64,000 nucleotides of DNA from contig JBBDHG010000032.1 of the NCBI GenBank assembly GCA_037951165.1, positions 6,501,001 through 6,565,000 on the forward strand. Direction: 5' to 3'. Below, piece by piece: positions 1 through 11,310 of the stretch. Source of the DNA: Lophius americanus. Taxonomy: Eukaryota > Chordata > Actinopteri > Lophiiformes > Lophiidae. Below the pieces are notes generated by a model. It did no database searches. It worked only from the letters and a program-made list of their open reading frames with translations, and was not told the origin of the DNA. Position numbers and translations under genes: made by a program. Every line of letters begins with the position of its first letter. Position 1 is the first letter of the stretch.

Positions 1-1415
1 ACTTGCTGCCTAATATATCCCACCAATTATGACTCCGATTTCACCTGTCAGTGGGAATTTACAGTAAAAACAAAATACCCATCATGCACAATTCCCTAAA
101 TAATTTTCATGTAAAGAAAAATGTAAATATAAGTGCAATTAAAAAAAACTTTTCATAATAACTATTCTTATTTCGAATGAACTTAACTAAACACCAAAGA
201 CCATCATTAATTTTTCTGTAATCTCTTATGATCAAGGGGCTTCAGCAAGAGGTGAGGCCTACACTGGACAAGTCGCCATTTACAAAGGCCATCGTGTATT
301 TTATATGTTTTGATGATGATGTAGACGTGATGACAATTATTGTGCAATATAAGTTCTCAATTTTCGATAAGTATACACAATATAGTAATTCAATTAGTTG
401 TTGGGTGTCTGTCACCACTGGGTACAGGACCCTGAAATATATACTTTAAGTGCAGTGTCGTGTCATCGGTTGGAATCTGACGTTTTTTCTTCATTTCCTC
501 AAAGCAAACAACCCACATTAAAACCACTCTGCCCTCCCACACTCACCTCCCACTCAAACTTCTGACTCCACTTTATTCCCACATCCCTTCTTCCGTCTTC
601 ACCGCTGCCAGCTGGTCTACATACACACCCACACAAACATTTGGCACGCAGTTCGTCATGGCTGTCAGTGGACCCGCAGAGTTCACTTTTACCGTTGATC
701 AACCTATATTTTAGGCTTGAACAAATACACAATTCCACAGTGAAGTGACAAGGTTGTCTGTGTTGGAGGATTGTGGCGTGTCTGTTTGGTGATGGTCTAA
801 AAGAATATCCTTTTTTTACTATTCCCCTCTTCCTCAGTATTCCAAAATGGAACATTGCACATACATCCTGCCACCGACCATGCAGGCCTCAACACCCACA
901 CACTCATATTGTATCGTTACACCATTTTATAGATACAACACAGTTATTTTACCTGGAATGTCAGTGAAAAACCGGGCAAAAGATACAATATTTCAGAGAT
1001 GACTTGTTTCTTAGATATGGTGAGTCAAAAAGAAAAAATCACTTACTTTCATTTTCAACTGTTCAAATATTTGATTATATTTCAAATGTTAGCAAATCAG
1101 TGTGTCATGGTTGGCGAAGAATCAGCCAGGGACCATCAGCCCTGATGTAGGGCTGTGTCATGGGTGCAAAGGTTGTTGTTTTGATGACGAAGATTTTCTG
1201 TTAACCATCTGACGGTGGGAAATTCTATGTTCACATCAACAGTGAGTGAAATAAGACATATGATTGAGATCATGACAAAAATCAAGTGAGAACAGAAGTG
1301 ACTGTTTTTCGAATTACAGGCAGCAGGCAGACAAAAATGAAAACTTAAAAGAACATTGATAGTAATCACAGCGTGAAATTCACCCGCACTCAGTCGCTTT
1401 CAATGAATACATGGG

Positions 1416-1486
<71 letters not shown>

Positions 1487-1513
1487 CACACACACGCACA
1501 CACACACACACAC

Positions 1514-1559
<46 letters not shown>

Positions 1560-1894
1560 ACAGATTATCCAGGAATGATTGGATGTCTATGGAAATTAAT
1601 CTTCGATAAACAGTGTTATCTAGGAGATCATCCGTGATTCCTCTCATGAACAGCCACGTGACATCATCATCTCTCCGGACAAGGAGAACATGTGCGAGCA
1701 GGGATCAAATCAGTGATGTGTTGGTGTGTCCTCATTTTTATGCAGCCAACATGTTTCCATACTTCGAGGTCGTTTCTGGAAACAACTTGATACTTTGTGT
1801 TGAGACATTTCTGTAGTCACTGAGAGAATCGTGCAACCTGAACAGAGTAGGTTACAACCTCCCTGTTCATAAAGTCTCTTCATGGCAGTGGGCT
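1..1894. other. Flank downstream of izumo1, no gene recognised
   Basis: This stretch lies 3' of the minus-strand izumo1 stop codon. I see no conserved protein, splice-supported exon or RNA gene in it. Its one clear structure is the CA microsatellite listed separately. Open frames at 228-449 and 499-855 have low-complexity composition, no recognisable domain and no splice-consistent continuation. The 3' end of the izumo1 transcript must fall in the upper part of this stretch, but I could not identify an unambiguous poly(A) signal. Confidence 0.5.
1416..1561. repeat. CA/TG microsatellite, about 145 bp
   Basis: An almost uninterrupted CA dinucleotide array with a few CG interruptions. It gives meaningless His-Thr or Cys-Val frames on the two strands. 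It is a likely polymorphic marker. Confidence 0.97.
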
Positions 1895-4800
1895 CTATTC
1901 ATTTTCCTCTTCTCTCCTTTGTCGCAACTCTATTGCAGCTCTCCTCCGTTTCATGATCAGTCTACAAAGACCACAACACACAATCATAAAGAGTCCGTCA
2001 TGGTAAAGCTATTTGAACACACGTGTTTGGAGATACCTAACTTTATCTAAATCCCTGTGTGTGTAATTAGATTTGTTAATGCGTAAATCAAACTGAGGCA
2101 TTCAATGTGTTGGGACCTGCAAATGTGTATTAAGGATCCTTGTGTATGCACTGAGATCCGTTAATGTTAAGACAAATCTTAATTTTAGGGTATATTAGTA
2201 GACATGCCTGTAAATATGCACATAGAAATCTCCAGAAATGTAGTTATACTTGTGCAAGTGTAGACGAATCTGAAAATGTGTACATGAGTCTGTAAATGTG
2301 GGGACAAATCTTTATATACAAGTACATATATTTGTAGTGCAAATGAGAAGAAGTATTCAGCTCTAATTCTAACAAATTAAAACCATCATTGCTTTTTGGC
2401 AAAAGATCATCCATATCAAGCCTTCACAGTCACAGTCTCTCCAAACTACTCCTTCTCTGTCAGTCTTGACGTCTGCTCAGTTTTACCTCTCATACCTGCT
2501 GCCAACTCCTGTCCCATCTTACACCCTTTTTACTTACTTTCTCACTCACCTCAGAATAACTGTGAAGCCTACACTTGCTACCAGAGACAGAGCAGTAATC
2601 GTGGCCAAGAATGTCAGAAATAGGATCTTATAGACGTGCACTGGGATGCCATATTCTGGAGGAAGGGGAGGCAGAGTGATCATAGGTCGCGGAGTTTTGG
2701 GAGGCAAAGCAGAAACTGTGACGAAGGAGAATAAAAAGAAAAAGAAACATGTATAAAAGCTGGGCTAGGATAGAACAGCAAGAGAAATCTAGATGATGAA
2801 ATCATTCAAATGAAAACATTCCCGCCCCTTCCTGTAATTCTCATGTGAAATCTATTCCAACGGATATGTGTGAGCTTTGTTAATGTCATCACACAAATTC
2901 AAGGCCTGGGATTTTTGTGCACTTTATTTACAGGATACTTTTACATTATTTAGCACATTTCAATACTGATGTGCGTTTTATATACATGTGTATATATTAA
3001 AGAGCGGTACTCTACCAGTGAGTTGGAAATGGACCCGGTAGAAGACAGTTCCACTTTGACCTTGCAGGGTGCAACGAATTGTCCCTTGTTGAGACGTTTG
3101 CAGATGATTTAAGACCAAATATGAGTCGCTTGTCATAAAGAATAGAACAAAGTCGCTCTCTACCACCTACGTACACACAGAGTAGAAAATGATTATTTAT
3201 GTAAGAGGGAGTGACTGGTGGAAAACAGTAAATATGCATATTCACAAGGATGCTGCACACTTTAAATAGGACAAACAATGTTCCCAGGGAATTAGAAGAA
3301 TACAAAAAGAAGATTCTCCTCAGGTGGTTTTATGGGGCTAAGTTACTTCTAACGCTTCTTTTCGCATTAGTGTTTAGCATTAGAAAGACCCAGCTTTGTC
3401 AGATACCTCTCTGGTTCCCGGCACAACGGATGCAATGGAGAAGTGGTATTCTATTTTTTCAGCTATTAAATGATGCCACGAGCGGAAACAGTTAAACACT
3501 CTCTGTTCTCCCTCCTCAGCATGCACTGGGAAAACTGGACAAGTGGAGGTGGAGAGAAAATGAGACATAGTTCATTCATTTGCTTCAGGATTACATAAAT
3601 AATCTGTTTCATTTCATCTGTTTTAGCACTTTGAGATCTGATCCAAATGTAAAGTGCGTTAAAAATAAAATGTATTCTTCTTCTTATTATTATTATTAGC
3701 CCATTTACACACACTATGTGTAACAGTACATTGCACACACACAAACACAAGCGATTAAATAAAATATACCGCCACAAAAGATGTCCAGAGTGGGAGAACT
3801 GCAGGTGCGTATCTCTTGTCGGCACGAAGAGCACTTCAATAATCTTCGTGGTAAAATCCCTGAAAAGCGTAGCACACACACACATACATAGGTTCTTGCG
3901 TTGAATATAGTGTGTGCACACATTGTGCTTCTAGAAGGTTTTTCACAGACAGACGGGAGGATTGGACAGATCACATTTACCACACTCGTTAGGACACAAT
4001 CCTGAGGGACAGAAAAAACAAACCGTCAGAAACGAATGTGTCCTGTGCACAATAACAGCTCCTAATCTGCAGAGCACATTTGTAATGAAGCCAATTACCT
4101 TCAGAACTCAATATGGCCAAGTGTTTCGACAAGATATCTACGCCTTTCATCACAAGCGATCTGACGTTTTTGTCTATCGACCCTATAAAATATGAAGACG
4201 TTGTCTTCAGATTTGGTGGACATGTATTAACAGTTCTTAATATGATACTACAAACAAAGTAAAGACACAGCCTTAGACTTTTGCTACATTTTGATCAAGT
4301 TTCCAACTATGATGTATTTATCTAAAATTCATAACAAATATGTGACAGATTTTTTTTTTGTTTCCATACCCTTGAGTGCCATAGTCTGAAGACGGTAAAT
4401 TTCAGTCTTGTACTCTGTTTTGGCTCTGTAAAAAGTCGTGGGATCTGAGCAAAGGGTAACACACAGTAAAAAATACAAATATATAAATATATATATATAT
4501 ATAGTTTTGTTGATATTAAAACTTTACACTTTAAGCTTGTCACTCGTGTTTGTTTTCAGAAACAAATTGAGGGCTGTAGTAGTAAATACTTTGATCAACC
4601 TTGGCTTGTTCAAATATGAGCCTCTCCTAAATAATACACCCAAACTTAACTAAGCACAGCTCAACAATTATCAGTATTTGCATAATCCTGGCGTCGGTTT
4701 GTCTTTGGCGGACAAAAAAATATTTTTTTGTCTGCCAAAGATCCTTCATGTTAATGCAACTCAAAAACTATTTCATGAATTTTTTTTTCATTTTTTACCC

Positions 4801-5827
4801 CTGACTTGACTTTTGGGAAAGTTTAGTTGCAGCTTAGCAACTGGCCGCTTTATCTCCAAAAGTTTTGGGGGCAATAATTATTCAACCGTTGGTGCAAATT
4901 TGGTGCATATCAATTGCCTAGAGAGGACCTTATATCTATCATCTATTTGACTCACTACGCGGAGCTTTCTTTTTCTTTTTTCTTTTTTTTTTAATAAAAA
5001 ACGTTTTTTCACACATGACATCGTAAATGTTGGTCAAATTTAGTCCAAAATTACTTCATATCAATCGCCCCAAGGAAATCTAACAAGAATTTGTCATATT
5101 TTAGTGTAAATATTCATATTTCACTCACTAGTGAGTTGGTGTGTGCAAATAACTTTTTTCACTAATAGTAACTGTAACTTTCCAGCCATGTGTCTGATTA
5201 TGTCAGAATTGGCTCGTGTGAATCTAGACAAGGAGATCTAGCTTGTATATATATTATAATTAATATTGTAATCATTAGGGAAGCTTTTTGTGGGAGAAAC
5301 AACAGTTTCTTGGCTTAAACTTCTCAACCATAATTCCAATTGTGTCTACATTTACTGTAGCTTGTATGTGTTGTTTTATTATTGAGCTCAGAAAAAATAG
5401 TTAATTGTTTTTATCTTCATTTTTGAGTCACGATGGTATCTTATCCTAGAGAACATTGCTGACTTCATAGAAATAGTTAGGTTTGTCTTAATATGGACTG
5501 TTTGTCATTATTAATGTGTCATATTTATTCAGTTCAATCAGGGGAATTGCCTGTGGTTTTCTGGGATATAACCTGGCTGTAAGCTTAGTTTTGGAATTAA
5601 TTATCATTATAGTCATGACATATAAACCGGGACTTTGTCTCACCAATGAAATCTCTTCTATTACCGCATTCCTGTCTGAACCACCTAAAATCATGTTTCA
5701 AAACGTCCAACTTAACAGTAGAAGACATTAGGATTCCCTTATGTAGTCTTTCAATGGTGGGGTCACATTGCAGACAAGCCTTGACTAGAGGGAGACCGCA
5801 GAGCAGGGTCACCAAGATCAGCATCAT
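1895..5827 (-). CDS. izumo1: Izumo1-like sperm-egg fusion protein, complete, nine exons
   Basis: Izumo1 is the sperm-surface adhesion protein needed for sperm-egg binding and fusion. Minus-strand coding exons are 5827-5644, 4444-4370, 4182-4099, 4001-3981, 3859-3770, 3534-3407, 3166-3016, 2715-2550 and 1961-1895. All have AG/GT borders and matching phases, totalling 966 nt (321 aa plus stop). The predicted protein has a signal peptide (1-17) and a CLQC motif (18-21). A helical region follows with DPTTFYRAKTEY, then CPNEC (117-121), CSSC (131-134) and an Ig-like domain with Cys167 and Cys226. It ends with a proline-rich stalk, a membrane span near 275-299 and a basic tail with KRRR. The order Izumo domain, paired CxxC, Ig, TM, short tail is that of IZUMO1, and the CPNxCG motif is characteristic. 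The start is the first ATG at 5827, immediately before the hydrophobic leader. The ends of the Ig exons could shift by a few bases. I infer that the gene is intact; expression is not shown. Confidence 0.93.
3632..3700 (-). repeat. Dispersed TAA-headed repeat copy in izumo1 intron 5
   Basis: Read on the minus strand this is a short ATT/TAA array followed by an AT-rich core and a segment equivalent to GGATCAGATCTCAAAGTGCT. The same unit occurs on the plus strand at 10757, 25515, 53009 and 57280. It is a short interspersed repeat with a microsatellite end, sitting between the CSSC exon and the first Ig exon of izumo1. Confidence 0.75.
4702..4741. repeat. Near-perfect AT-rich palindrome
   Basis: About 20-nt arms beginning TCTTTGGCGGAC and ending GTCTGCCAAAGA, joined through an AAAAAAATATTTTTTT centre with no real loop and one mismatch. 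It lies in izumo1 intron 1 at the left edge of an interspersed repeat and may be one terminus of it. Confidence 0.85.
4800..5530. repeat. Interspersed repeat in izumo1 intron 1
   Basis: The segment around 5390-5480 is nearly the same as 43140-43240 in an msh3 intron, both reading CTCAGAAAAAATAGTTAA and, further on, GCTGACTTCATAGAAATAG. The left part, with a motif like GCTTTATCTCCAAAA followed by a ...TCAACCGTTGGT... segment, resembles 51380-51450, and its inverse occurs at 59150 and 63770. It is a degraded, non-coding, fish-type dispersed element of unknown class. Confidence 0.7.
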
Positions 5828-7313
5828 CTCCCATCCGCTCCCTGATGATTAACTTTGGCTGCTTTGCTTTTTTCACTCAGTGGAGATTCTGAAAAAAAGA
5901 AATAAAGATTCATAACAACCGTAACAATCTCACCCCCCTACAGCTACTGCTACTGCCACGTATACTCATGTTATTCCCATCACTCCTATTTCTACCTTTA
6001 TCAGAAACCGATGAATTCCAATCGCAGAACTTCATCCTCACTGCATTTGTTCGGACCTTGTGTGAGGAAGGTGGAACACCCAGAAGAATCCCATACAGAA
6101 ACGGGGAAGAGATACATATTCCATACAAAAAGGCCTGAAGTTCAATAGAACATGCTGTACGGCCTTTTATTTGACTGAAATCCATTTAATTAAGGAATAT
6201 GTACCAAGTTTTATTCTTTTGATAAGTGTCGACTGCCCATCACATTCACCTGAGCATTCAGTCTACTGTCATATTATTTGACTCAGTGATTGAAGGTGGA
6301 AGGTCTGTAATTTTCCTTTTTAAAGAACCCAAAAGGACACAAATTGTGATAATAATTTGTTTATCAACTAATCCTTTAACTATGTTTTTTTTTCAACAAA
6401 AGCATAAACAAGAATGATTAAGCTGTTAAACATGGATTATTGGGCATGGAACCTCCAGGGGGCAAAAGGCTAAATTGATAAACATTGATATACGAGGTAA
6501 GGATTAGCGAAAAACATCTGTATTGCATTATCAACACCAACTTGCACACAGTGAACCCAGAACTTCTGTGAAGGGTCTAGAACCCTGCTGCAGATGTCGT
6601 CCTTCCCAAGCAGGACCGGGTTTTTATGCTTCTGTTGCTTCTCAGAAATCTGTCATTCATATATTTTTTTTATTTACAGTGGGTAATTGAAAACCAAAAT
6701 TTTTTTTAGCACTAAGTACTGGCTAAATTATTTGATGTGACCAATTGATTTGAAAAGGAACAAGAATAACGAATATGAAGTAGCTCTGGACAAAGCAAAT
6801 CCAGCAAAGAAATTGTTCTGTACTTCTTGTTCGTTGTGTTAACCAGCTTCTGGGTTTATGGCTTGATGCTGTCACCCAGTGGTAGAAAACATGTCACAAT
6901 AACAGCATACCTATTGGCTTAAGATGATCTCACCCTTGGAGTTTTAATGTGAGACTGTTGTGCAGTCGATGTCGCTCAGATGTTTGCATGCAAGTCAAAT
7001 TCAAATGCTTTATAACAAGACCAATAACAAAATCCTATATAATCCTAGATCCAAAGTAAGCTTTTAATAAGGAAAGACAAAACAGAAATACACAGCAAAC
7101 TACTGATGTGTTATCATCCAGATTTTAAATCCCAAACATAAAAAAAATGTTTTAGAATAATCCGATCTGTAAATAGGCTTACCTCACAATATCATATAAA
7201 TGTTTACCAGATCGATTATTGTCTGATTACGGCATCAATTTCCTGTACCAATAACGCGATACACGGCCTTTAAGTAGATGACTTGAGGACGCAGTTAGTT
7301 TGTAAGTGTTCTG

Positions 7314-7321
7314 TGACGTCA
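7314..7321. promoter_or_regulatory. Perfect CRE palindrome TGACGTCA
   Basis: A full 8-bp cAMP-response element in a locally CG-containing stretch, about 0.7 kb upstream of the proposed myorg start site and 1.5 kb upstream of izumo1. The sequence is exact; its use is inferred. Confidence 0.45.
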
Positions 7322-7344
7322 CCGCTGCGTTTGCCTTATTTACG

Positions 7345-7395
7345 GCCGTCAATCTTCTTCATCATTCGGCTGTTCCTTTTCGGGGTCGACACCAT
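7345..7395. mobile_element. Short fragment resembling a fish LINE terminal segment
   Basis: The run TTCGGCTGTTCCTTTTCGG followed by GGTCGACAC resembles the common teleost repeat reading TTCGGCTGCTCCC, then TTTAGGGGTCGCCACAG. Only about 50 bp are recognisable and both ends are lost. Confidence 0.4.
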
Positions 7396-7985
7396 TGTGG
7401 TAATAAGTTTCGTGTTCAGCACATGGATAATTTAATATAATAAGTGAAAGGTGGGGTTTGGATCGGGCTGTGGTCGATATGGTCACCAGTATGATTCACT
7501 TGAAGCAGGAAGCAGCGAAGAGGAGTATGCGGTAGAGATGACCTAATTAAACTGTAATGACCTGGTTTTGGTCAATATTTTATCACAACAATAGGTAAAA
7601 CTTTGATAAAGACTGTATCACTCCGAATGCCTCAACTCTATTAATTACACGATCTCGTACGTCTTACTGAAAATAAAATATGAATTCACCACAATCACTA
7701 TAATTTACCGAAATTGAAACTTAATCTCATGTTACAAAATGTTAAACACGGAACCCAAGTAAAAGTCATGCACAGGTCAAATGTTTATGGGAAATTGCGG
7801 TGGACTACAGTAATTCATATCAGACAATAGATATTCAGAGTATAATGAATAAATATAAAATAGTTTAAGACGCGCGCAAGCGGCCGTAAACACAAACACG
7901 CACTTCATTTCCCAGAAATCCACTAAAAAGTGAAGTGTTTGAGTGACAGGTCATTGAACGAATAGAATTCTGGTTTGTTTGGTTA

Positions 7986-8076
7986 TGGGCGGGGCTCTAT
8001 AAATTTGAATCGCCTGGCAGCTGCGCAGTGAGCTGCTATGTTATTATGTACACTTTGACCATAGTCAGATGCAGAG
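7986..8076 (+). promoter_or_regulatory. GC-box/TATA promoter and probable non-coding first exon of myorg
   Basis: A GC box GGGCGGGG at 7986-7994 is followed by a TATA-like TATAAAT at 7998-8004, which would place the start near 8030. A short leader then ends in a strong donor, CAGAG/GTAAGA, with the exon ending at 8076. The next acceptor of matching kind on this strand is the AG at 13249-13250, just before the myorg start codon exon. Assigning this leader to myorg is inference from orientation and position. Confidence 0.55.
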
Positions 8077-9346
8077 GTAAGATATCTCTACTTTTTCGAA
8101 CAATGTCGTTTAAACCACTGTGACCCACTGTGGGTAATTTATGTTACAATGCGTATAGTTATTGACATAGCTAGCAAAGGTTTTGACCTAGAACATGGCA
8201 GTTTCAAGCCCAGTTCGTGGAAACTGGTACAGCAGGTTATGTTGCTGTGCTGTCCCGTTGTCGACCGGTTCTTGTTGTCATAATCACCTGGTACCGACAC
8301 ATCTGGAATGTTTGTGCACGGAGTTATAGGTCACCTTGATAGTCGTGTGGAAAATGATCGCTGTTTGTGTCCGGTGTGATAGTGTTTTCCTCGCGACTAT
8401 ATCTTTTAAGTGTTAACGTCAACAATTGTTCCAGTAAACGTTTCCCTCTGTGTAGGAGCTCGAGACAGCAAACTGTATGAGTGGAAGTATTTTGCACTGC
8501 ATACGTTTGATCCCTAACCACAACATGAAGATGACTTCTAGTCACACGATAGCGCCATTGATTTAAATAATATTGAATTGGGCCAAATCATTTGTCACTT
8601 TGCACCACTAATTCCGTGTTATGTGTGATGGCACCACCGAGGATTTCTATACAATGTGACCACACACTGAAGGCACTGTTTAAGGAGTTCCTTTTTTGAG
8701 TCAAACAAACAGTGCAAGGAGTCAATGAGAGGTTTCATACTGTTAGAATTAATAATACACAATCGTTAATAATCTGAAGGCAGCCAAATCATTTCTCACT
8801 TTGAACCAACAATTCAATATTATGTTATGTGGCACCACCTAGGATGTATTCTACACACTAAGAAATAGTTTAATAGTTATTTTAATCAGGAATTTGTACC
8901 TTTACATTGTTAAAAGTTAATCATTGTACCCTTTACCATCAGCAATGGTTTTTGTACCTTTTGCAAAGTCTTCTATGCTCTCTGTGGAGATCTTGACAGT
9001 TTAGGACTTTGAAAATCATCTCATCTCACAAGCATTCAGCAGTTAATCTTAGCACATCATTGAAAGTCCAATTTCATTGCTTGCTTTAGGTTATATACTA
9101 TTATATGCCTGTAGGGTGATAAAAGACAAAGAAACTTTATAATGTTATGAACAAACAAATCTGGTGGACCACAACAATTCCGCTCAGACAATGGATATTT
9201 AGAGCACAGATACTATTTAATAAACGCACGCTCGCATGTGTGCACACACACACACACAAACCCTTCATTTTTGCGGAAAGGCTGGTGGCAGGATAACAGC
9301 GGATCATAATGGAAAGAGATTGGGTGATACCCAGAATAACAGAAAA

Positions 9347-10643
9347 ATGTCTTGTTGCGTCTCTGGATGCCACAATAGAAACGGAAAAAGATGACCTTCA
9401 TTTTATAGAATACCGTCGTCGAAGATGTGTATGGTTGCAAGCCATTAAACGGACGGATATCACTGATGAAACAATCCGGAGTTATCATCTCTGCGATAGA
9501 TATTTCATACCAGGTAAGATTTTTTTAATATGCTTATCATACACAAATATAGACAACATCATCATCAAGAGGAGTTCTGTACAGTTAAGAGTTTCACATG
9601 TACTTCTGAGCAAAGCTATCCTACTTTTGTGATCAACCAGAGTCATTGATAGCTCCATAATAACCTATGTAAGATGCCAGAGTGGTTTGAGTTACATTAT
9701 TGTTCAGAAATCTGCTTTACCTGATTTAACAGCAACTGGTTTGGTGTTTAGTCATTGCATTTTTATAAATATTCTTCCTGATCACTTAAATCTTTTGTGC
9801 TGGGTTTGTGTAATGTGACACATTCAAAGATATGGGAGTTGCTGTCCACTCCTTAGTTAATCCTTTCACCTTAAGCATACAGGTGCAGAACAGATGTGTG
9901 ACACTTAACCACCTCTGTAAGATTAAACGGTCAACACACTGGACTAATCGTACGTACTATCATCTATCTCAGATGAAGAAGATGCCATGGTCAAACATCT
10001 ACAACCCGTTCACCACTAGCTTCTGAGACAGTGGATCAACTTACGCACAAAAATCAGCACACTCAGAGAGAAAGCAGCTGGAGGAGACACTTAGCAGCAG
10101 ATTTTGTTTCATCTCAATCAGAAACAAAGCTCAACAATTCCTTTTCTTTTCTGCTCTGATCACCATCATTTTTGAGTGGGTGATATTAAAACGGGCAGAC
10201 AGTGTAGCGGTGATGCATGGAACTTTTAGCCTATTTATTGTAACTGATACTCACATCTCCAATATTTGAAGAAACTGGCTGCTTGTGTCAGTGCCCGACA
10301 TTAAAACCAATCATAAAAGGCCCACCAGGAAGGCTATTCCGAGGAAAATTCCAACATTTTTTGAAGTAAATATAGCCGATGTTGGTACTGAGATTTTTTA
10401 ATCTTACTGCTCAAGCACAGACATGGTCCGACTATGGGCATATCAATACTGTTGAATATTTAACTGGTGTAACACCAGCAGGAGGAGTTTCTTTTTGTCA
10501 CCAGGCTGAGGTGTCCCTGTTTCTGAAAAACAAATAACATCACAGCCAGGATTCTTTAATCTGCTGGAGCCAAAGGATGAAATTAATGATGCATTGATAT
10601 TTGACAGGGCATCTACATTTCCAACATCCATTTCATGTTTCAT
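9347..10643 (+). pseudogene. Relic of a THAP-domain, Harbinger-type (DDE_4) transposon
   Basis: At 9347 a frame reads MSCCVSGCHNRNGKR, the N-terminal C2CH start of a THAP DNA-binding domain. A TGA stop then interrupts it and a frameshift leads to CVWLQAIKRTD and a later HLCDRYFIPG, matching the second half of a THAP domain before a GT donor near 9513. Some 850 bp downstream come transposase pieces in different frames: KAIPRKIPTFFEVN near 10335, TWSDYGHINTVEYLTG near 10422, and QPGFFNLLEPKDEI near 10540. These resemble the DDE_Tnp_4 core found in THAP-containing PIF/Harbinger-like genes of fish. Stops and frame changes show it is dead. It could be the remnant of a host THAP-transposase gene rather than a mobile copy. 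Confidence 0.75.
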
Positions 10644-10756
10644 GATGTATTTCAGGTTTATTAAATAATTTTTTATACTTGCACTTTTTTCGGGTCTCAG
10701 TTCTACACTGCTGTCTATGTAATGGTGTGATAAATTAACTTTGACTTTAATAGTAT

Positions 10757-11310
10757 TTATAATAATAATAATAATAATAATACATTTAATTTATAATGCA
10801 CTTTACATTTGGATCAAATCTCAAAGTGCTACAAAGCAAAAGCAGATAAAAGCATCAATAAAAAATAAAATAATAACTATATAAAAGCCTTACCAAAAAG
10901 CGGCAATGTTAATTAAGGTTATAGGTTCTGCTAAAAAGGAAAGTTTTAAGTCCTTTTTTAAATGTGTCAGTCGTCTGTTGAGCCCTGAGATGGTCAGGGA
11001 GGGCATTCCACAGACGAGGGGAAGCAGAACAGAAAGCCCGATCACCCATGGTGCTGAGCTTAGTCCGGGGAAAGAAGAGGCGGTATGAGTGGGTAGAACG
11101 GAGGGATGGTGTTGAGGTCAGTGGGGTGAGTAGTTCTTTCAGGTAGGGGGGTGCGTTACCATGGATGCACTAGTGGATGCACGATGATGTGTTCGTGTTT
11201 AGGCTCTCATCAGGATCCTTGCAGCATTGTTTTGAACATACTGAAGTCTTTGAAGACTTTTATCAGGGATCCCGATGAGAAGTGAGAAGCGAATTATAAA
11301 GGGTCACATG
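10757..11310 (+). repeat. Dispersed fish repeat, long copy with TAA-array head
   Basis: It starts with a TAA microsatellite and the shared AT-rich core ending TCTCAAAGTGCTAC. It continues through a GC-richer part (around 10975-11290) with phrases such as GAGGGCATTCCACAGACGAG and CCCATGGTGCTGAGCTTAGT, which I recognise as widespread in spiny-rayed fish genomes. The short copies elsewhere in this window carry only the head. No coding capacity is evident. Confidence 0.7.

Larger units (their letters stand above)
5828..7985. other. Intergenic region between izumo1 and the myorg promoter
   Basis: This 2.1 kb separates divergently oriented genes, izumo1 to the left and myorg to the right. The izumo1 promoter should lie just right of 5827, but I see no clear core motif there. 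No conserved open frame was found. A 91-codon minus frame at 6185-5910 lacks recognisable features. A consensus CRE and a short LINE-end-like segment are listed separately. Confidence 0.55.

Noticed and set aside
499..855. 118-codon minus frame left of izumo1
   Set aside because: No domain, no conserved start and irregular composition; izumo1 already ends with a stop in a better supported exon.
1373..1647. Frames of 78 and 85 codons over the CA array
   Set aside because: Pure His-Thr and Cys-Val translations of a microsatellite.
2396..2570. Minus-strand frame reading MRGKTEQTSRLTEKE just after the izumo1 TM exon, considered as its tail
   Set aside because: The phase does not fit the TM exon donor and the intron would be only about 50 bp; the exon at 1961-1895 fits phase and has a proper acceptor.
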